This document shows, one piece after another, positions 22,268 to 32,622 of a stretch of DNA of 64,000 nt (within the stretch, counting starts at the first letter, position 1; each line of letters begins with the position of its first letter). The notes below the pieces were generated by a model. It saw nothing but the letters and a program-made list of their open reading frames with translations, did no database searches and was not told the origin of the DNA. Source of the DNA: Ligilactobacillus aviarius subsp. aviarius DSM 20655 (lineage in GTDB: Bacteria > Bacillota > Bacilli > Lactobacillales > Lactobacillaceae); assembly GCF_001436315.1 (NCBI RefSeq), contig NZ_AYZA01000004.1, positions 1 to 64,000 on the forward strand, given 5' to 3'. Position numbers and translations under genes: made by a program.

Positions 22268-22453
22268 TTGGCTAAAAAGTCACAAATTGCAAAGAATAAA
22301 CGTGCTGCTAAGTTCTCAACACAAGAATATACTCGTTGCGAACGTTGTGGTCGTCCACATTCTGTATATCGTAAATTTAAGTTATGTCGTATCTGCCTTC
22401 GTGAACTTGCTCATAAGGGTCAAATCCCTGGCATGAAAAAGGCTAGCTGGTAA
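22268..22453 (+). CDS. rpsN: 30S ribosomal protein S14, zinc-binding type Z
   Basis: S14, 61 aa. The short length and the two CxxC pairs (CERC and CRIC, about residues 24-43) mark the zinc-binding C+ form that is constitutive in Firmicutes. The start is TTG after AAGGGGG. A zinc-free S14 paralogue, if present, is not in this window. Confidence 0.96.
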   Translation: MAKKSQIAKNKRAAKFSTQEYTRCERCGRPHSVYRKFKLCRICLRELAHKGQIPGMKKASW

Positions 22454-22486
22454 TCCATAATAAAGTAAGTAAGGAGGCAAAATAAT

Positions 22487-22885
22487 ATGGCAATGACTGA
22501 TCCAATTGCAGACTTCTTAACACGCATTCGCAATGCTAACATGGCAAAGCACGAATCATTAGAAGTACCTGCATCAAAAATTAAGCGGAGTATTGCTGAA
22601 ATTCTTAAGAACGAAGGTTTCATTCGCGATTATGAATTTATCGAAGATAACAAACAAGGCATTATCCGTGTATTCTTGAAATATGGTAAAAATGGTGAAC
22701 GCGTAATCTCAGGGATTCGTCGGATCTCAAAACCTGGTTTACGTTCATATGTTAAAGCTGATGCTGTGCCAAAGGTTCTTAACGGCTTAGGAATCGCTAT
22801 TTTGTCAACATCTGAAGGTGTTATGACAGATAAAGATGCCCGTGCTAAGAAAATCGGTGGCGAAGTAATCGCTTATATCTGGTAA
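22487..22885 (+). CDS. rpsH: 30S ribosomal protein S8
   Basis: S8, 132 aa. [14 protein letters not shown] at the start and the C-terminal [20 protein letters not shown] are conserved. In E. coli, S8 represses the spc operon. AAGGAGG precedes the ATG. Confidence 0.97.
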   Translation: MAMTDPIADFLTRIRNANMAKHESLEVPASKIKRSIAEILKNEGFIRDYEFIEDNKQGIIRVFLKYGKNGERVISGIRRISKPGLRSYVKADAVPKVLNGLGIAILSTSEGVMTDKDARAKKIGGEVIAYIW

Positions 22886-22915
22886 TATTTTAAAGAGTAA
22901 GGAGGTGTCTGGCTC

Positions 22916-23452
22916 GTGAGTCGTATTGGATATAAAGTTGTTGAATTACCTGCAGGCGTTGAAGTAAAACAAGACGGTAACATGGTTACTGTTAAGGGCC
23001 CAAAGGGTGAATTAACACGTGAATTTTCTGATAAAATTTCAATGAAGATTGAAGGAACAACTGTTTCTTTTGACCGTTCATCAGATGATAACAAGACAAA
23101 AGCACTTCACGGAACAACACGTGCAAACTTCAATAACATGGTTGTTGGGGTTACAGAAGGCTTCAAGAAGGAACTTGAACTTCGCGGGGTTGGTTACCGT
23201 GCACAAATGAAGGGTAACACACTTGTATTGAGTGTTGGTTACTCACACCCTGTTGAATTTGAACAAACAGATGATGTTAAGTTTGAAACTCCTTCAGCAA
23301 CATCAATCGTTGTTTCAGGAATCAACAAGGAAGTTGTTGGTGACATGGCTGCACGGATCCGTGCTGTCCGTGCTCCAGAACCTTACAAAGGTAAAGGTAT
23401 TCGTTATGTTGGCGAATATGTACGCCGTAAGGAAGGTAAGACTGGTAAATAA
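22916..23452 (+). CDS. rplF: 50S ribosomal protein L6
   Basis: L6, 178 aa, with two similar domains. [15 protein letters not shown] at the start and the C-terminal [20 protein letters not shown] are typical. The start is GTG after AAGGAGGTG. Confidence 0.97.
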   Translation: MSRIGYKVVELPAGVEVKQDGNMVTVKGPKGELTREFSDKISMKIEGTTVSFDRSSDDNKTKALHGTTRANFNNMVVGVTEGFKKELELRGVGYRAQMKGNTLVLSVGYSHPVEFEQTDDVKFETPSATSIVVSGINKEVVGDMAARIRAVRAPEPYKGKGIRYVGEYVRRKEGKTGK

Positions 23453-23492
23453 TGCAGCATAGGCTGTTAAATAAAATTAAGAGGTGAAAATC

Positions 23493-23849
23493 GTGATTTC
23501 TAAACCAGATAAAAACAAAACACGCCAAAGACGTCATATGCGTGTTCGCAATAAAATCTCTGGTACTGCTGAGTGCCCACGCTTAAATGTTTATCGTTCA
23601 AACAAAAACATCTACGCTCAAGTAATTGATGACGTAGCGGGTGTGACGCTAGTTAGTGCCTCTACATTAGACAGCGAAGTAAGTGGCAACACAAAGACTG
23701 AACAAGCTGCTTCAGTTGGTGAAGTCGTTGCTAAACGTGCTGTAGAAAAAGGTATCAAAGAAGTTGTATTTGACCGTGGTGGATACCTCTACCATGGACG
23801 TGTTGAAGCTTTAGCAGAAGCTGCTCGCGAAAATGGCTTAGACTTTTAA
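23493..23849 (+). CDS. rplR: 50S ribosomal protein L18
   Basis: L18, 118 aa, a 5S-rRNA binder. [20 protein letters not shown] and the C-terminal [20 protein letters not shown] are conserved. The start is taken as GTG 23493, since GAGGTG at 23481-23486 is its Shine-Dalgarno sequence. A GTG at 23484 in the same frame lies inside that sequence. Confidence 0.95.
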   Translation: MISKPDKNKTRQRRHMRVRNKISGTAECPRLNVYRSNKNIYAQVIDDVAGVTLVSASTLDSEVSGNTKTEQAASVGEVVAKRAVEKGIKEVVFDRGGYLYHGRVEALAEAARENGLDF

Positions 23850-23870
23850 TAGAAGGAGGAAATAACGTTT

Positions 23871-24371
23871 ATGGCTTTTATTGATCCAGCTCAATTAGAT
23901 TTAGAAGATCGTGTCGTTGCTATTAACCGGATTACTAAAGTTGTAAAAGGTGGACGTCGTTTACGTTTCGCTGCTTTAGTAATCGTTGGCGATCACAATG
24001 GTCATGTAGGTTTTGGAACTGGTAAGGCTCAAGAAGTCCCAGAAGCAATCCGCAAGGCTGTTGACGCTGCTCGTAAGAACTTAATCGAAGTTCCTGTTGT
24101 TGGAACAACTATTCCTCATGAAGTTCTCGGTCAATACAGCGGTAGCCGCATTATGTTGAAGCCAGCTGAAGCTGGTTCTGGGGTTGCTGCAGGTGGTGCG
24201 GTTCGTGCCGTTATGGAACTTGCAGGTATTGATGATATTACAAGTAAGTCATTAGGTTCTAACACACCAATCAACGTTGTTCGTGCAGCAATGGATGGTT
24301 TATCACAATTGAAGAGTGCTGAACAAGTTGCTTCATTACGTGGAGTTTCAGTTCAACACTTAGCAGAATAA
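23871..24371 (+). CDS. rpsE: 30S ribosomal protein S5
   Basis: S5, 166 aa, important for decoding fidelity and helicase activity at mRNA entry. [20 protein letters not shown] and [20 protein letters not shown] are present. AGAAGGAGG precedes the ATG. Confidence 0.97.
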   Translation: MAFIDPAQLDLEDRVVAINRITKVVKGGRRLRFAALVIVGDHNGHVGFGTGKAQEVPEAIRKAVDAARKNLIEVPVVGTTIPHEVLGQYSGSRIMLKPAEAGSGVAAGGAVRAVMELAGIDDITSKSLGSNTPINVVRAAMDGLSQLKSAEQVASLRGVSVQHLAE

Positions 24372-24385
24372 GGAGGACTTAGATT

Positions 24386-24568
24386 ATGGCTCAATTGAAA
24401 GTTACTTTAGTTCGTTCAGTCATTGGACGTCCTCAAAAACAACGCGAAATCGTTAAAGGCTTAGGCCTTGGTCGTGTTCATAGTTCTGTTATTGTTCCTG
24501 ATAACGTTGCAATGCGGGGAGCAATTCGGAAAATCAATCATTTAGTGGACGTTGAATTGGCTAAATAG
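24386..24568 (+). CDS. rpmD: 50S ribosomal protein L30
   Basis: L30, 60 aa. [20 protein letters not shown] and the [15 protein letters not shown] core are typical of the short bacterial form. It starts 14 bp after rpsE behind AGGAGG. Confidence 0.96.
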   Translation: MAQLKVTLVRSVIGRPQKQREIVKGLGLGRVHSSVIVPDNVAMRGAIRKINHLVDVELAK

Positions 24569-24601
24569 TCAATATTTAGTTAGAGGGAGGTGCCGAACCT
24601 A

Positions 24602-25036
24602 ATGAAGTTAAATGAATTAAAACCAGCAGAAGGTTCACGTCAAGTAAGAAATCGGGTTGGTCGTGGAACTTCTTCAGGTAACGGAAAGACTGCAGGTCGT
24701 GGTCAAAAAGGTCAAAAAGCACGTGGTAAAGTTCGTTTAGGATTTGAAGGTGGCCAAATGCCATTATTCCGGCGGATGCCAAAACGTGGTTTTAAGAACA
24801 TCAACCGCGTTGAATATGCAGTTGTAAACATTGAAAAATTAAACAAATTTGAAGACGGTACAGAAGTTACACCAACATTGTTGGTTGAATCAGGTATCGT
24901 TAAGAACGAAAAAGATGGTATCAAGATCTTGGGCAATGGCGAATTAAAGAAAAAGTTAACTGTTAAGGCTAACAAGTTCTCAACATCAGCTAAGAGTGCC
25001 ATCGAAGCAGCAGGCGGTCAAGCCGAGGTGATGTAA
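24602..25036 (+). CDS. rplO: 50S ribosomal protein L15
   Basis: L15, 144 aa. [14 protein letters not shown], the basic glycine-rich [19 protein letters not shown] segment and the KRGFKN motif are present. The ATG at 24602 gives the family N terminus. An in-frame TTG/ATG-proximal start at 24590 lies within the Shine-Dalgarno region. The stop is 3 bp before secY. Confidence 0.96.
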   Translation: MKLNELKPAEGSRQVRNRVGRGTSSGNGKTAGRGQKGQKARGKVRLGFEGGQMPLFRRMPKRGFKNINRVEYAVVNIEKLNKFEDGTEVTPTLLVESGIVKNEKDGIKILGNGELKKKLTVKANKFSTSAKSAIEAAGGQAEVM

Positions 25037-25039
25037 TAG

Positions 25040-26338
25040 ATGCTTAAGACAATGAAGAACGCCCTTGCTGATAAAGAAATTCGAAAGAAAATCTTATTCA
25101 CGTTGGGTGTCTTGATTGTATTTCGCTTAGGCACATACATTACTGTCCCTGGGATCAACGCAAAAGCATTAGCGAGTGTTGCATCTTCAGGGTTAATTAG
25201 TATGTTAAATACTTTCAGTGGTGGCGGTCTGACCAACTATTCAATTTTAGCGATGGGGGTTTCACCATACATTACCGCCCAAATTGTTGTTCAACTTTTG
25301 CAAATGGATATTGTTCCGAAATTTGTAGAGTGGAGTAAGCAAGGTGAAGTTGGACGGCGTAAATTGAATCAGGTTACCCGTTATTTAACAATTGTGCTTG
25401 CGTTTGTACAATCAATCGGGATTACAGCTGGTTTCAACGCTTTGAGTAGTCTTCACTTAGTTCAAAACCCAAGTGTTCAAACTTACGTATGTATTGGTGT
25501 GATTTTAACAGCTGGTACAATGTTTGCTACTTGGTTAGGTGATATGATTACTGATCGGGGAATCGGCAATGGGATTTCAATCATTATTATGGCCGGAATC
25601 CTTGCGCGGGTCCCAGTTGGAATCAGGCAAATTTATCAAGAAGAATTTGTTCATGTAAGTAAATCGCAACTTTGGCATTCAGTATTGTATTGTGTCGTTC
25701 TCTTGTTAGTTATCCTTGTGATCGTAACATTTGTTACATATGTTCAACAAGCTAACTACAAGATTCCGATTCAATATACAAGACGGGTTGCAGGTTCTTC
25801 AGAAAACTCATACTTACCATTAAAAGTTAACGTTGCTGGAGTTATTCCTGTTATCTTTGCCAGTTCATTTATTGCAACGATTCAAACGATCTTGATGGCC
25901 TTCACAAGAACTCATTCAGGTGATGGATGGTATCAAACATTGTCGAATATTTTCAATATGCAGACAGTGCCAGGAATGATTTTGTACACAGTCTTAATTA
26001 TTCTGTTTACATTCTTCTATGCTTTCGTTCAAGTTAACCCTGAAAAGTTATCAGAAAACTTACAAAAGCAAGGAAGCTACATTCCATCTGTATGGCCCGG
26101 AAAAGAAACTGAAAAGTATGTATCTCGTTTATTGATGAGATTAAGTACTGTTGGTTCACTTTTCTTAGGATTCGTTTCATTGATTCCTTTAGTCGCATCA
26201 AGCGTTTGGGGATTGAATGAATCAATCGGTTTAGGTGGTACTAGTTTGCTGATTGTTGTAGGGGTAACCCTTGAAACAATGCGGCAAATTGAAGGTATGA
26301 TGATGAAACGCGAATATGTTGGATTTATTCGTGAGTAG
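25040..26338 (+). CDS. secY: Preprotein translocase subunit SecY
   Basis: The central channel of the Sec translocon, 432 aa, with ten predicted membrane helices. The plug/TM2 region (NTFSGGGLTNYSILAMGVSP) and the cytosolic loops that dock SecA and ribosomes are recognisable. The Shine-Dalgarno sequence lies in the end of rplO. It ends the S10-spc transcript at the 26354-26391 terminator. Adk has its own promoter. Confidence 0.97.
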   Translation: MLKTMKNALADKEIRKKILFTLGVLIVFRLGTYITVPGINAKALASVASSGLISMLNTFSGGGLTNYSILAMGVSPYITAQIVVQLLQMDIVPKFVEWSKQGEVGRRKLNQVTRYLTIVLAFVQSIGITAGFNALSSLHLVQNPSVQTYVCIGVILTAGTMFATWLGDMITDRGIGNGISIIIMAGILARVPVGIRQIYQEEFVHVSKSQLWHSVLYCVVLLLVILVIVTFVTYVQQANYKIPIQYTRRVAGSSENSYLPLKVNVAGVIPVIFASSFIATIQTILMAFTRTHSGDGWYQTLSNIFNMQTVPGMILYTVLIILFTFFYAFVQVNPEKLSENLQKQGSYIPSVWPGKETEKYVSRLLMRLSTVGSLFLGFVSLIPLVASSVWGLNESIGLGGTSLLIVVGVTLETMRQIEGMMMKREYVGFIRE

Positions 26339-26353
26339 TTAAGTTAGTTATTA

Positions 26354-26391
26354 AAAGGACTCGTAAGAAATTACGGGTTCTTTTTGTTTTT
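26354..26391 (+). terminator. secY terminator
   Basis: The stem AAGGACTCGTAA / TTACGGGTTCTT has a GAAA loop and is followed by five T. Confidence 0.8.
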
Positions 26392-26421
26392 GATAAACTT
26401 TTATCTTTAAAAAAATTGGGT

Positions 26422-26427
26422 TATAAT
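26422..26427 (+). promoter_or_regulatory. adk promoter -10
   Basis: A TATAAT box 33 bp before the adk start and just after the secY terminator. No convincing -35 is visible (TTTTAT at 17 bp). Confidence 0.5.
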
Positions 26428-26460
26428 ACGTTAGTGAATTTATTTAAAGGAGAAATTTAA

Positions 26461-27120
<660 letters not shown>

Positions 27121-27154
27121 TCGCGAGAAAACCTGGATTATAAGCCATAACGTA

Positions 27155-27183
27155 TTGCATTTTAGATTTGCGTGTGGTATCAT
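27155..27183 (+). promoter_or_regulatory. infA promoter
   Basis: The -35 TTGCAT (27155-27160) and -10 TATCAT (27178-27183) are separated by 17 bp. The element sits inside a 13-bp inverted repeat (27129-27141 and 27182-27194). Confidence 0.6.
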
Positions 27184-27294
27184 AATTCAGGTTTATCTTT
27201 TCAATAGGTCTAGTTTGCCGCAAAAGCTACTGGATCAGCGAAAATAACTGTTTTCGTTTAAAGTTTTCAAACCATATTAAGGAGGTACTTTTGC

Positions 27295-27513
27295 GTGGCG
27301 AAAGATGATGTGATTGAAATTGAAGGTACGATCAAAGAAACGTTGCCAAATGCGATGTTCAAAGTTGAACTCGAAAATGGACACGAAATTTTAGCTCACG
27401 TTTCCGGTAAGATTCGGATGCATTATATTCGTATTTTACCTGGGGATCGGGTTACCGTTGAAATGTCCCCTTACGATTTGACTAAGGGTCGCATTACCTA
27501 TCGCTTTAAATAG
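27295..27513 (+). CDS. infA: Translation initiation factor IF-1
   Basis: IF-1, 72 aa, an OB-fold protein occupying the 30S A site during initiation. [20 protein letters not shown] and the C-terminal [11 protein letters not shown] are typical. The start is GTG after AAGGAGG. It leads the infA-rpmJ-rpsM-rpsK-rpoA-rplQ run behind its own promoter. Confidence 0.97.
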   Translation: MAKDDVIEIEGTIKETLPNAMFKVELENGHEILAHVSGKIRMHYIRILPGDRVTVEMSPYDLTKGRITYRFK

Positions 27514-27547
27514 ATTGTACTTCAGTAATTTATAGGAGGTATGATTC

Positions 27548-27661
27548 ATGAAAGTAAGACCATCAGTTAAACCAATGTGCGAACACTGCAAAGTTATCAA
27601 ACGTAAAGGTCGCGTTATGGTTATTTGCAGCAATCCAAAGCACAAACAACGTCAAGGTTAA
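27548..27661 (+). CDS. rpmJ: 50S ribosomal protein L36
   Basis: L36, 37 aa. [20 protein letters not shown] matches the zinc-binding form. The zinc ligands are C11, C14, C27 and H32 (CEHC...CSNPKH). TAGGAGG lies 8 nt before the ATG. It sits between infA and rpsM. Confidence 0.95.
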
Positions 27662-27683
27662 TTTTTAAGGAGGTGTAATTGTA

Positions 27684-28049
27684 ATGGCTCGTATTGCAGG
27701 TATCGATTTACCACGTGACAAGCGTATCGTAATCGGATTAACTTACATTTATGGAATCGGTAATACAACAGCAAAGAAGATTCTTGCTGCTGCTGGTGTT
27801 TCAGAAGACGTTCGTGTACGTGACTTAACTCCTGACCAAGAAGATAAGATCCGTGCCGAAGTTGATAACTACAAGGTTGAAGGTGACCTTCGCCGTGAAG
27901 TATCAATGAACATTAAGCGTCTTTCAGAAATCGGCTCTTACCGTGGCATGCGTCACCGTCGCCACTTGCCTGTTCGTGGTCAAAACACCAAGAACAACGC
28001 GCGGACACGCAAAGGCCCAGCAATTTCAATTGCAGGGAAAAAGAAATAA
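27684..28049 (+). CDS. rpsM: 30S ribosomal protein S13
   Basis: S13, 121 aa, in the 30S head contacting P-site t[22 protein letters not shown] and the C-terminal [19 protein letters not shown] are conserved. AAGGAGGTG precedes the ATG. Confidence 0.97.
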   Translation: MARIAGIDLPRDKRIVIGLTYIYGIGNTTAKKILAAAGVSEDVRVRDLTPDQEDKIRAEVDNYKVEGDLRREVSMNIKRLSEIGSYRGMRHRRHLPVRGQNTKNNARTRKGPAISIAGKKK

Positions 28050-28073
28050 TAATTAGAAGGAGGGAAAACGTTC

Positions 28074-28460
28074 ATGGCTGTTAAGAAATCACGTAAGCGT
28101 CGTGTAAAGAAGAATATTGAAACGGGTGTTGCTCACATTCACTCAACATTCAACAATACACTTGTTATGATTACTGATGTTCACGGAAATGCCGTTGCAT
28201 GGTCATCAGCAGGTGCATTAGGTTTCAAAGGCTCACGGAAGTCAACCCCATTTGCTGCTCAAATGGCTTCAGAAGCTGCAGCTAAGGGTGCAATGGATCA
28301 CGGAATGAAGACTGTTGAAGTTTCAGTTAAGGGTCCTGGTTCAGGTCGTGAAGCAGCAATTCGTGCTCTTCAAACAACTGGTTTGGAAGTTACATCAATT
28401 AAGGATGTTACACCAGTTCCTCATAACGGATGCCGTCCTCCAAAACGTCGTCGTGTTTAA
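28074..28460 (+). CDS. rpsK: 30S ribosomal protein S11
   Basis: S11, 128 aa, lining the mRNA exit. [15 protein letters not shown] and the C-terminal [17 protein letters not shown] are typical. AAGGAGGG precedes the ATG. An 85-bp gap with two TTCATTTTG repeats separates it from rpoA. Confidence 0.97.
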   Translation: MAVKKSRKRRVKKNIETGVAHIHSTFNNTLVMITDVHGNAVAWSSAGALGFKGSRKSTPFAAQMASEAAAKGAMDHGMKTVEVSVKGPGSGREAAIRALQTTGLEVTSIKDVTPVPHNGCRPPKRRRV

Positions 28461-28545
28461 TGTGGATTCGTATTCATTTTGAGGGTAACTTCATTTTGTT
28501 TTTGCCAGATTACACGTTACGTTTTGAAAGGGGTAGACAAATAGC

Positions 28546-29490
28546 ATGATCGAATTCGAAAAACCAAAGATTCACACAATTGAAGAAAACAATGACTACG
28601 GTAAATTTGTTGTCGAACCGTTGGAACGTGGTTATGGTACTACGTTAGGAAATTCTTTACGGAGAATTTTACTTTCATCATTACCAGGTGCAGCGATTAC
28701 TGATGTTCAAATTGATGGTGTTTTGCATGAATTTTCAACTGTTGAAGGTGTCATGGAAGACGTTACAACCATTATCTTGAACTTAAAGAAGGTTGCTTTA
28801 AAGATGGACACTGAAGAACCTCAAATCCTCGAGATTGATGTTACAGGTGCCAAAGAAGTTAAAGCAGGCGATATTCACTGCGGTGCTGATGTTGAAGTTT
28901 TGAATCCAGAATTGTACATTTGTACAGTTGCTGAAGGAGCTTCATTCCATGTTCGAATGACTGCTAATAAAGGTCGTGGATATGTTTCTGCTACAGAAAA
29001 CAAAGCTAAAGCAGATGATATGCCGATTGGTGTTTTAGCAATCGACTCAATTTATACCCCAATTGAACGTGTAAACTACCAAGTAGAAAAGACACGTGTT
29101 GGTCAAAAAAATGATTATGATAAATTGACATTGGATGTTTGGACAAACGGTTCAATTACTCCAAGTGAGGCAATCAGTTTATCAGCTAAGATTTTAACAG
29201 AGCATTTGTCAATCTTCGTTAACTTGACTGATGAAGCAAAGAATGCTGAAGTCATGGTTGAAAAGGAAGAAACCCATAAAGAAAAGATGCTCGAAATGAC
29301 AATTGAAGACTTAGACTTATCAGTTCGTTCATACAACTGCTTGAAGCGTGCTGGAATCAATACGGTTCAAGAATTAACTGACAAGACTGAAGCTGACATG
29401 ATGAAGGTTCGGAATTTGGGCCGGAAGTCACTTGAAGAAGTTAAGTCAAAACTTGCTGATTTAGGTCTTTCATTACGTCATGATGACTAA
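28546..29490 (+). CDS. rpoA: DNA-directed RNA polymerase alpha subunit
   Basis: Alpha subunit, 314 aa. The N-terminal assembly domain ([20 protein letters not shown], about residues 27-46) is joined by a linker to the C-terminal helix-hairpin-helix domain. That domain contacts UP elements and activators ([19 protein letters not shown] and [11 protein letters not shown]). AAAGGGG precedes the ATG. It lies between rpsK and rplQ. Confidence 0.97.
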   Translation: MIEFEKPKIHTIEENNDYGKFVVEPLERGYGTTLGNSLRRILLSSLPGAAITDVQIDGVLHEFSTVEGVMEDVTTIILNLKKVALKMDTEEPQILEIDVTGAKEVKAGDIHCGADVEVLNPELYICTVAEGASFHVRMTANKGRGYVSATENKAKADDMPIGVLAIDSIYTPIERVNYQVEKTRVGQKNDYDKLTLDVWTNGSITPSEAISLSAKILTEHLSIFVNLTDEAKNAEVMVEKEETHKEKMLEMTIEDLDLSVRSYNCLKRAGINTVQELTDKTEADMMKVRNLGRKSLEEVKSKLADLGLSLRHDD

Positions 29491-29516
29491 TTAGAATTAA
29501 AGGAGGGAAACTATTC

Positions 29517-29900
29517 ATGGCTTACCGGAAATTAGGTCGTACAAGCGGACACCGTAAATCAATGTTACGGAACTTAACAACAGATGTAATCGTTAACGGC
29601 AAGATCGTTACAACTGAACAACGTGCTAAAGAAGTTCGTCGTCAAGTTGAAAAGATGATCACTTTAGGTAAAAAAGGTGATTTGACATCACGCCGCCGTG
29701 CAGCAGCTTACTTAATGGATGTTGTTGCAGACGTTAAGGAAGATGGCGATGACATCGTTGTTCAAACAGCTTTACAAAAGTTGTTTGATGAAGTCGCTCC
29801 ACGGTTCAAGGATCGGAATGGTGGTTACACACGAATCATCAAGATGCAAGAACGCCGTGGCGATGCTGCTAAGATGGCAGTTCTTGAATTAGTAGACTAA
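29517..29900 (+). CDS. rplQ: 50S ribosomal protein L17
   Basis: L17, 127 aa, near the tunnel exit. [20 protein letters not shown] is the conserved start. AAGGAGGG precedes the ATG. It ends the operon, and a structured RNA element characteristic of the region downstream of L17 genes follows at 29937. Confidence 0.97.
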   Translation: MAYRKLGRTSGHRKSMLRNLTTDVIVNGKIVTTEQRAKEVRRQVEKMITLGKKGDLTSRRRAAAYLMDVVADVKEDGDDIVVQTALQKLFDEVAPRFKDRNGGYTRIIKMQERRGDAAKMAVLELVD

Positions 29901-29936
29901 TTTAATTGCTAATACTAAAATAAATTATATTTTGTG

Positions 29937-30035
29937 TCACTTTTATAACGACAACGGGCGTTACGATGGTGGGAAACCTAGTCTAGTCCTAAGTAGTACG
30001 GTTGTACGAAAATCGTTATAAAAAGTGATTTTTTT
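29937..30035 (+). ncRNA. L17 downstream element (L17DE-like RNA with terminator)
   Basis: The outer stem TCACTTTTATAACGA (29937-29951) pairs with TCGTTATAAAAAGTGA (30013-30028) and encloses about 60 nt with further pairing potential (for example TAGTACGG...GTACGA). Seven T follow, so it can terminate. Position after rplQ and the closed multi-part stem match the L17DE motif described in Lactobacillales (Rfam). No covariance search was possible. Confidence 0.75.
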
Positions 30036-30068
30036 GTTAGATATTGTTTTCAAATGATTGTGAATTAG

Positions 30069-30098
30069 AAGGATTGGATGAATGTCCAATCCTTTTTT
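30069..30098 (+). terminator. Terminator upstream of ecfA1
   Basis: A perfect 10-bp stem AAGGATTGGA / TCCAATCCTT has a short loop and is followed by T residues. This is a second terminator in the rplQ-ecfA1 gap. Confidence 0.8.
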
Positions 30099-30106
30099 GC
30101 TTTTCA

Positions 30107-30115
30107 TGATATAAT
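30107..30115 (+). promoter_or_regulatory. ecfA1 extended -10 promoter
   Basis: TGATATAAT is an extended -10 box (-10 at 30110-30115), 32 bp before the ecfA1 ATG and after the terminator. No good -35 is seen. Confidence 0.6.
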
Positions 30116-30146
30116 ACAGGTAATTATTTTCGGAGGACAATGGGAA

Positions 30147-30977
30147 ATGCCGTTAATTCAAATTCAAGATCTAACATATGAATATGATGACTTCAAACTC
30201 GGACCGCTAAACCTTGAGCTTGATAAAGACCAATGGATCTCAATTATTGGACGGAATGGCAGCGGGAAAAGTACGCTTGCACGGTTGATTGACGGGTTGA
30301 TTGAAGCTCAGTCGGGAACAATTACCGTTAATGGACTTGAGGTTAATGAACAGAATGTATGGCAAATTCGCTCTCAAATCGGTGTTGTTTTTCAAAATCC
30401 CGATAATCAATTTGTGGGCGCAAACGTGGAAGATGATGTGGCTTTCGGTTTAGAAAACCGCCAAATCAGCCATGAAGAAATGGTCAAACGGGTCAACGAA
30501 TCCCTTGAAGCGGTTGGAATGGCAGAGTTTGCGAAGCATGAGCCTTCCAAACTTTCAGGCGGGCAAAAGCAACGGGTCGCAATTGCCGGAATTTTAGCAA
30601 TTCGTCCGCAAATCATCATTTTAGATGAGGCCACCAGTATGCTTGATCCTGAAGGACGACGAGATTTGATTCAATTGATTCGGCATCTTAAAGATCGATT
30701 CCATTTTACGGTCATTGCGATTACGCATGATATTGATGAGACGGTTTTCTCCGATCAGGTCATTGTTCTTGACCAAGGTAAAATTCGGATGCAAGGGTGC
30801 CCAGTTGAAGTTTACCATAATCGTGACCAGTTAATGGATTTAGGATTGGATTTACCGTTTGTTGAAAAGTTGAAGCTTAAACTTCAGGAAAATGGATTAG
30901 CCGGATTAACAGATGATGAAACATTAGACGAAAAAGAAATGGTAGCAAAATTATGGCAATTGAATTCAAACATGTAA
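30147..30977 (+). CDS. ecfA1: ECF transporter ATPase EcfA1
   Basis: One of two ATPases of the shared group II energy-coupling factor module that powers vitamin and metal uptake with interchangeable S components; 276 aa. Walker A GRNGSGKST (about residues 35-43), signature LSGGQKQRV and Walker B IIILDEATSMLDP are visible. The start ATG 30147 follows GGAGG (30132-30136). A longer frame from 30078 would include terminator sequence. It overlaps ecfA2 by 25 bp. Confidence 0.93.
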   Translation: MPLIQIQDLTYEYDDFKLGPLNLELDKDQWISIIGRNGSGKSTLARLIDGLIEAQSGTITVNGLEVNEQNVWQIRSQIGVVFQNPDNQFVGANVEDDVAFGLENRQISHEEMVKRVNESLEAVGMAEFAKHEPSKLSGGQKQRVAIAGILAIRPQIIILDEATSMLDPEGRRDLIQLIRHLKDRFHFTVIAITHDIDETVFSDQVIVLDQGKIRMQGCPVEVYHNRDQLMDLGLDLPFVEKLKLKLQENGLAGLTDDETLDEKEMVAKLWQLNSNM

Positions 30978-31804
30978 GTTATACTTATCAGGCAGGAACG
31001 CCGTTTGAACAGCAGGCCCTTGATGATATTTCAGTTAAGATCAAAGATGGGAGTTTTACGGCTCTGGTTGGCCATACTGGAAGCGGAAAATCAACGTTTA
31101 TTCAGCATTTAAACGGCCTGCTTAAACCAACAGCGGGTGAAATTCAAATTAATGACCAGCTGATCACGCCGCAAACGAAAAATAAAGAACTTGATGATTT
31201 ACGGCATCAAGTCGGGATTCTTTTTCAATTTTCTGAAAACCAGTTATTTGAAGAAACGGTTTTGAAAGACATTGCGTTTGCCCCGAAAAATTTTGGAAAA
31301 AGCGAATCCGAAGCTGAAGAGCTTGCACGGACAAAAGCAAAACTGGTTGGAATTGACGATCAGTTGCTTGAACGTTCACCATTTGAACTTTCAGGCGGGC
31401 AGATGCGTCGGGTTGCCCTTGCTGGAATTTTAGCAATGGAGCCGCAAATTTTGGTATTAGACGAACCGTTGATTGGGTTAGATCCGGTTGGAAAACGGGA
31501 AACAATGAGAATTTTTAAACAATTGCATGAAAATGAAAAAATGACGATCCTCATTGTAACCCATAATATGGATGACGTTGCCGATTACGCTGATCAGGTA
31601 ATTGCCCTTGAACGGGGCAAGTTGATTGCTGCTCAAAGCAAACAAGAATTTTTCAGTGATCCGCAATGGCTTTATCAGCATCACCTTGGATTGCCCCGAG
31701 CAGCTGAATTTGCAGTGCAGTTAATGCAAAAAGGGACGCAGTGGGATGGCTTGCCATTAAATGTTGATGAATTGGCACGCCAATTGGTAACAAAGTTGAA
31801 GTAA
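30953..31804 (+). CDS. ecfA2: ECF transporter ATPase EcfA2
   Basis: The second ATPase of the ECF module, 283 aa. Walker A GHTGSGKST, signature LSGGQMRRV and Walker B ILVLDEPLIGLDP are present. The gene starts inside the end of ecfA1 (25-bp overlap), indicating translational coupling and 1:1 synthesis. EcfT follows 22 bp later. Confidence 0.93.
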   Translation: MAIEFKHVSYTYQAGTPFEQQALDDISVKIKDGSFTALVGHTGSGKSTFIQHLNGLLKPTAGEIQINDQLITPQTKNKELDDLRHQVGILFQFSENQLFEETVLKDIAFAPKNFGKSESEAEELARTKAKLVGIDDQLLERSPFELSGGQMRRVALAGILAMEPQILVLDEPLIGLDPVGKRETMRIFKQLHENEKMTILIVTHNMDDVADYADQVIALERGKLIAAQSKQEFFSDPQWLYQHHLGLPRAAEFAVQLMQKGTQWDGLPLNVDELARQLVTKLK

Positions 31805-31826
31805 TGTGATCAGGTAGGAGCGAAAG

Positions 31827-32621
31827 ATGAGTAATATTATTCTCGGAAGGTATATTGACGGTGGTTCGATAATTCACCGGATGGATTCACGGGCAAAATT
31901 AATTCTCAGTTTATACTTTATTGTGATCGTTTTTCTATGCAATAACTGGCAAACATACGCTTTATTGGGAATTTTTACCCTTGCTTGCGTGTTGCTTTCC
32001 AAAATCAAAATGAGTTTTTTTATTAAAGGTGTCCGGCCATTGATCGGCTTAATTTTGATCACGGTTTTGTTGCAGCTTTTCTTCACAAGCGGAGGAACCG
32101 TTTATTGGCAATGGGGACCATTCAAGCTGACGAGTTTTGGAATTATTAATTCAATTTATATTTTTTGCCGAATCGTTTTGATCGTGTTGATGTCAACGTT
32201 ACTAACGGTTACGACGACTCCGTTGGAAATTGCTGATGGCCTTGAATCCTTGATGGCACCGTTACGGAAAATCAAAGTGCCGGTCGATGAAATTGCCTTG
32301 ATGATTTCAATTGCATTAAGGTTTGTTCCGACCTTAATGGATGAAACGCAAAAGATTATCAATGCTCAACGTGCGCGGGGAGTCAATTTTGGTGAAGGAA
32401 ACTTATTTAAGCAGGCCAAAATGCTGATTCCGATTTTAATTCCGTTATTTGTCAATTCAATCAAACGCGCTGAAGATTTGGCAGTGGCAATGGAAGCCCG
32501 CGGTTATCAAGGCGGGCCGAACCGAACGAAGTACCGGCAACAGCATTGGCATCTGGTTGATACGGTCGGGATCGTTGTGTTTTTAGCGTTAACCGGCGGA
32601 TTAATGTTACTGAGAGGTTAA
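31827..32621 (+). CDS. ecfT: ECF transporter transmembrane subunit EcfT
   Basis: The membrane scaffold that couples both ATPases to the S component; 264 aa with about six helices. The two Ala-Arg-Gly coupling motifs are visible as QRARGVNF and MEARGYQGG (about residues 174-225). AGGAG lies before the ATG. An S component that could use this module is encoded at 60114-60707. TruA follows after 1 bp. Confidence 0.93.
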   Translation: MSNIILGRYIDGGSIIHRMDSRAKLILSLYFIVIVFLCNNWQTYALLGIFTLACVLLSKIKMSFFIKGVRPLIGLILITVLLQLFFTSGGTVYWQWGPFKLTSFGIINSIYIFCRIVLIVLMSTLLTVTTTPLEIADGLESLMAPLRKIKVPVDEIALMISIALRFVPTLMDETQKIINAQRARGVNFGEGNLFKQAKMLIPILIPLFVNSIKRAEDLAVAMEARGYQGGPNRTKYRQQHWHLVDTVGIVVFLALTGGLMLLRG

Positions 32622-32622
32622 G

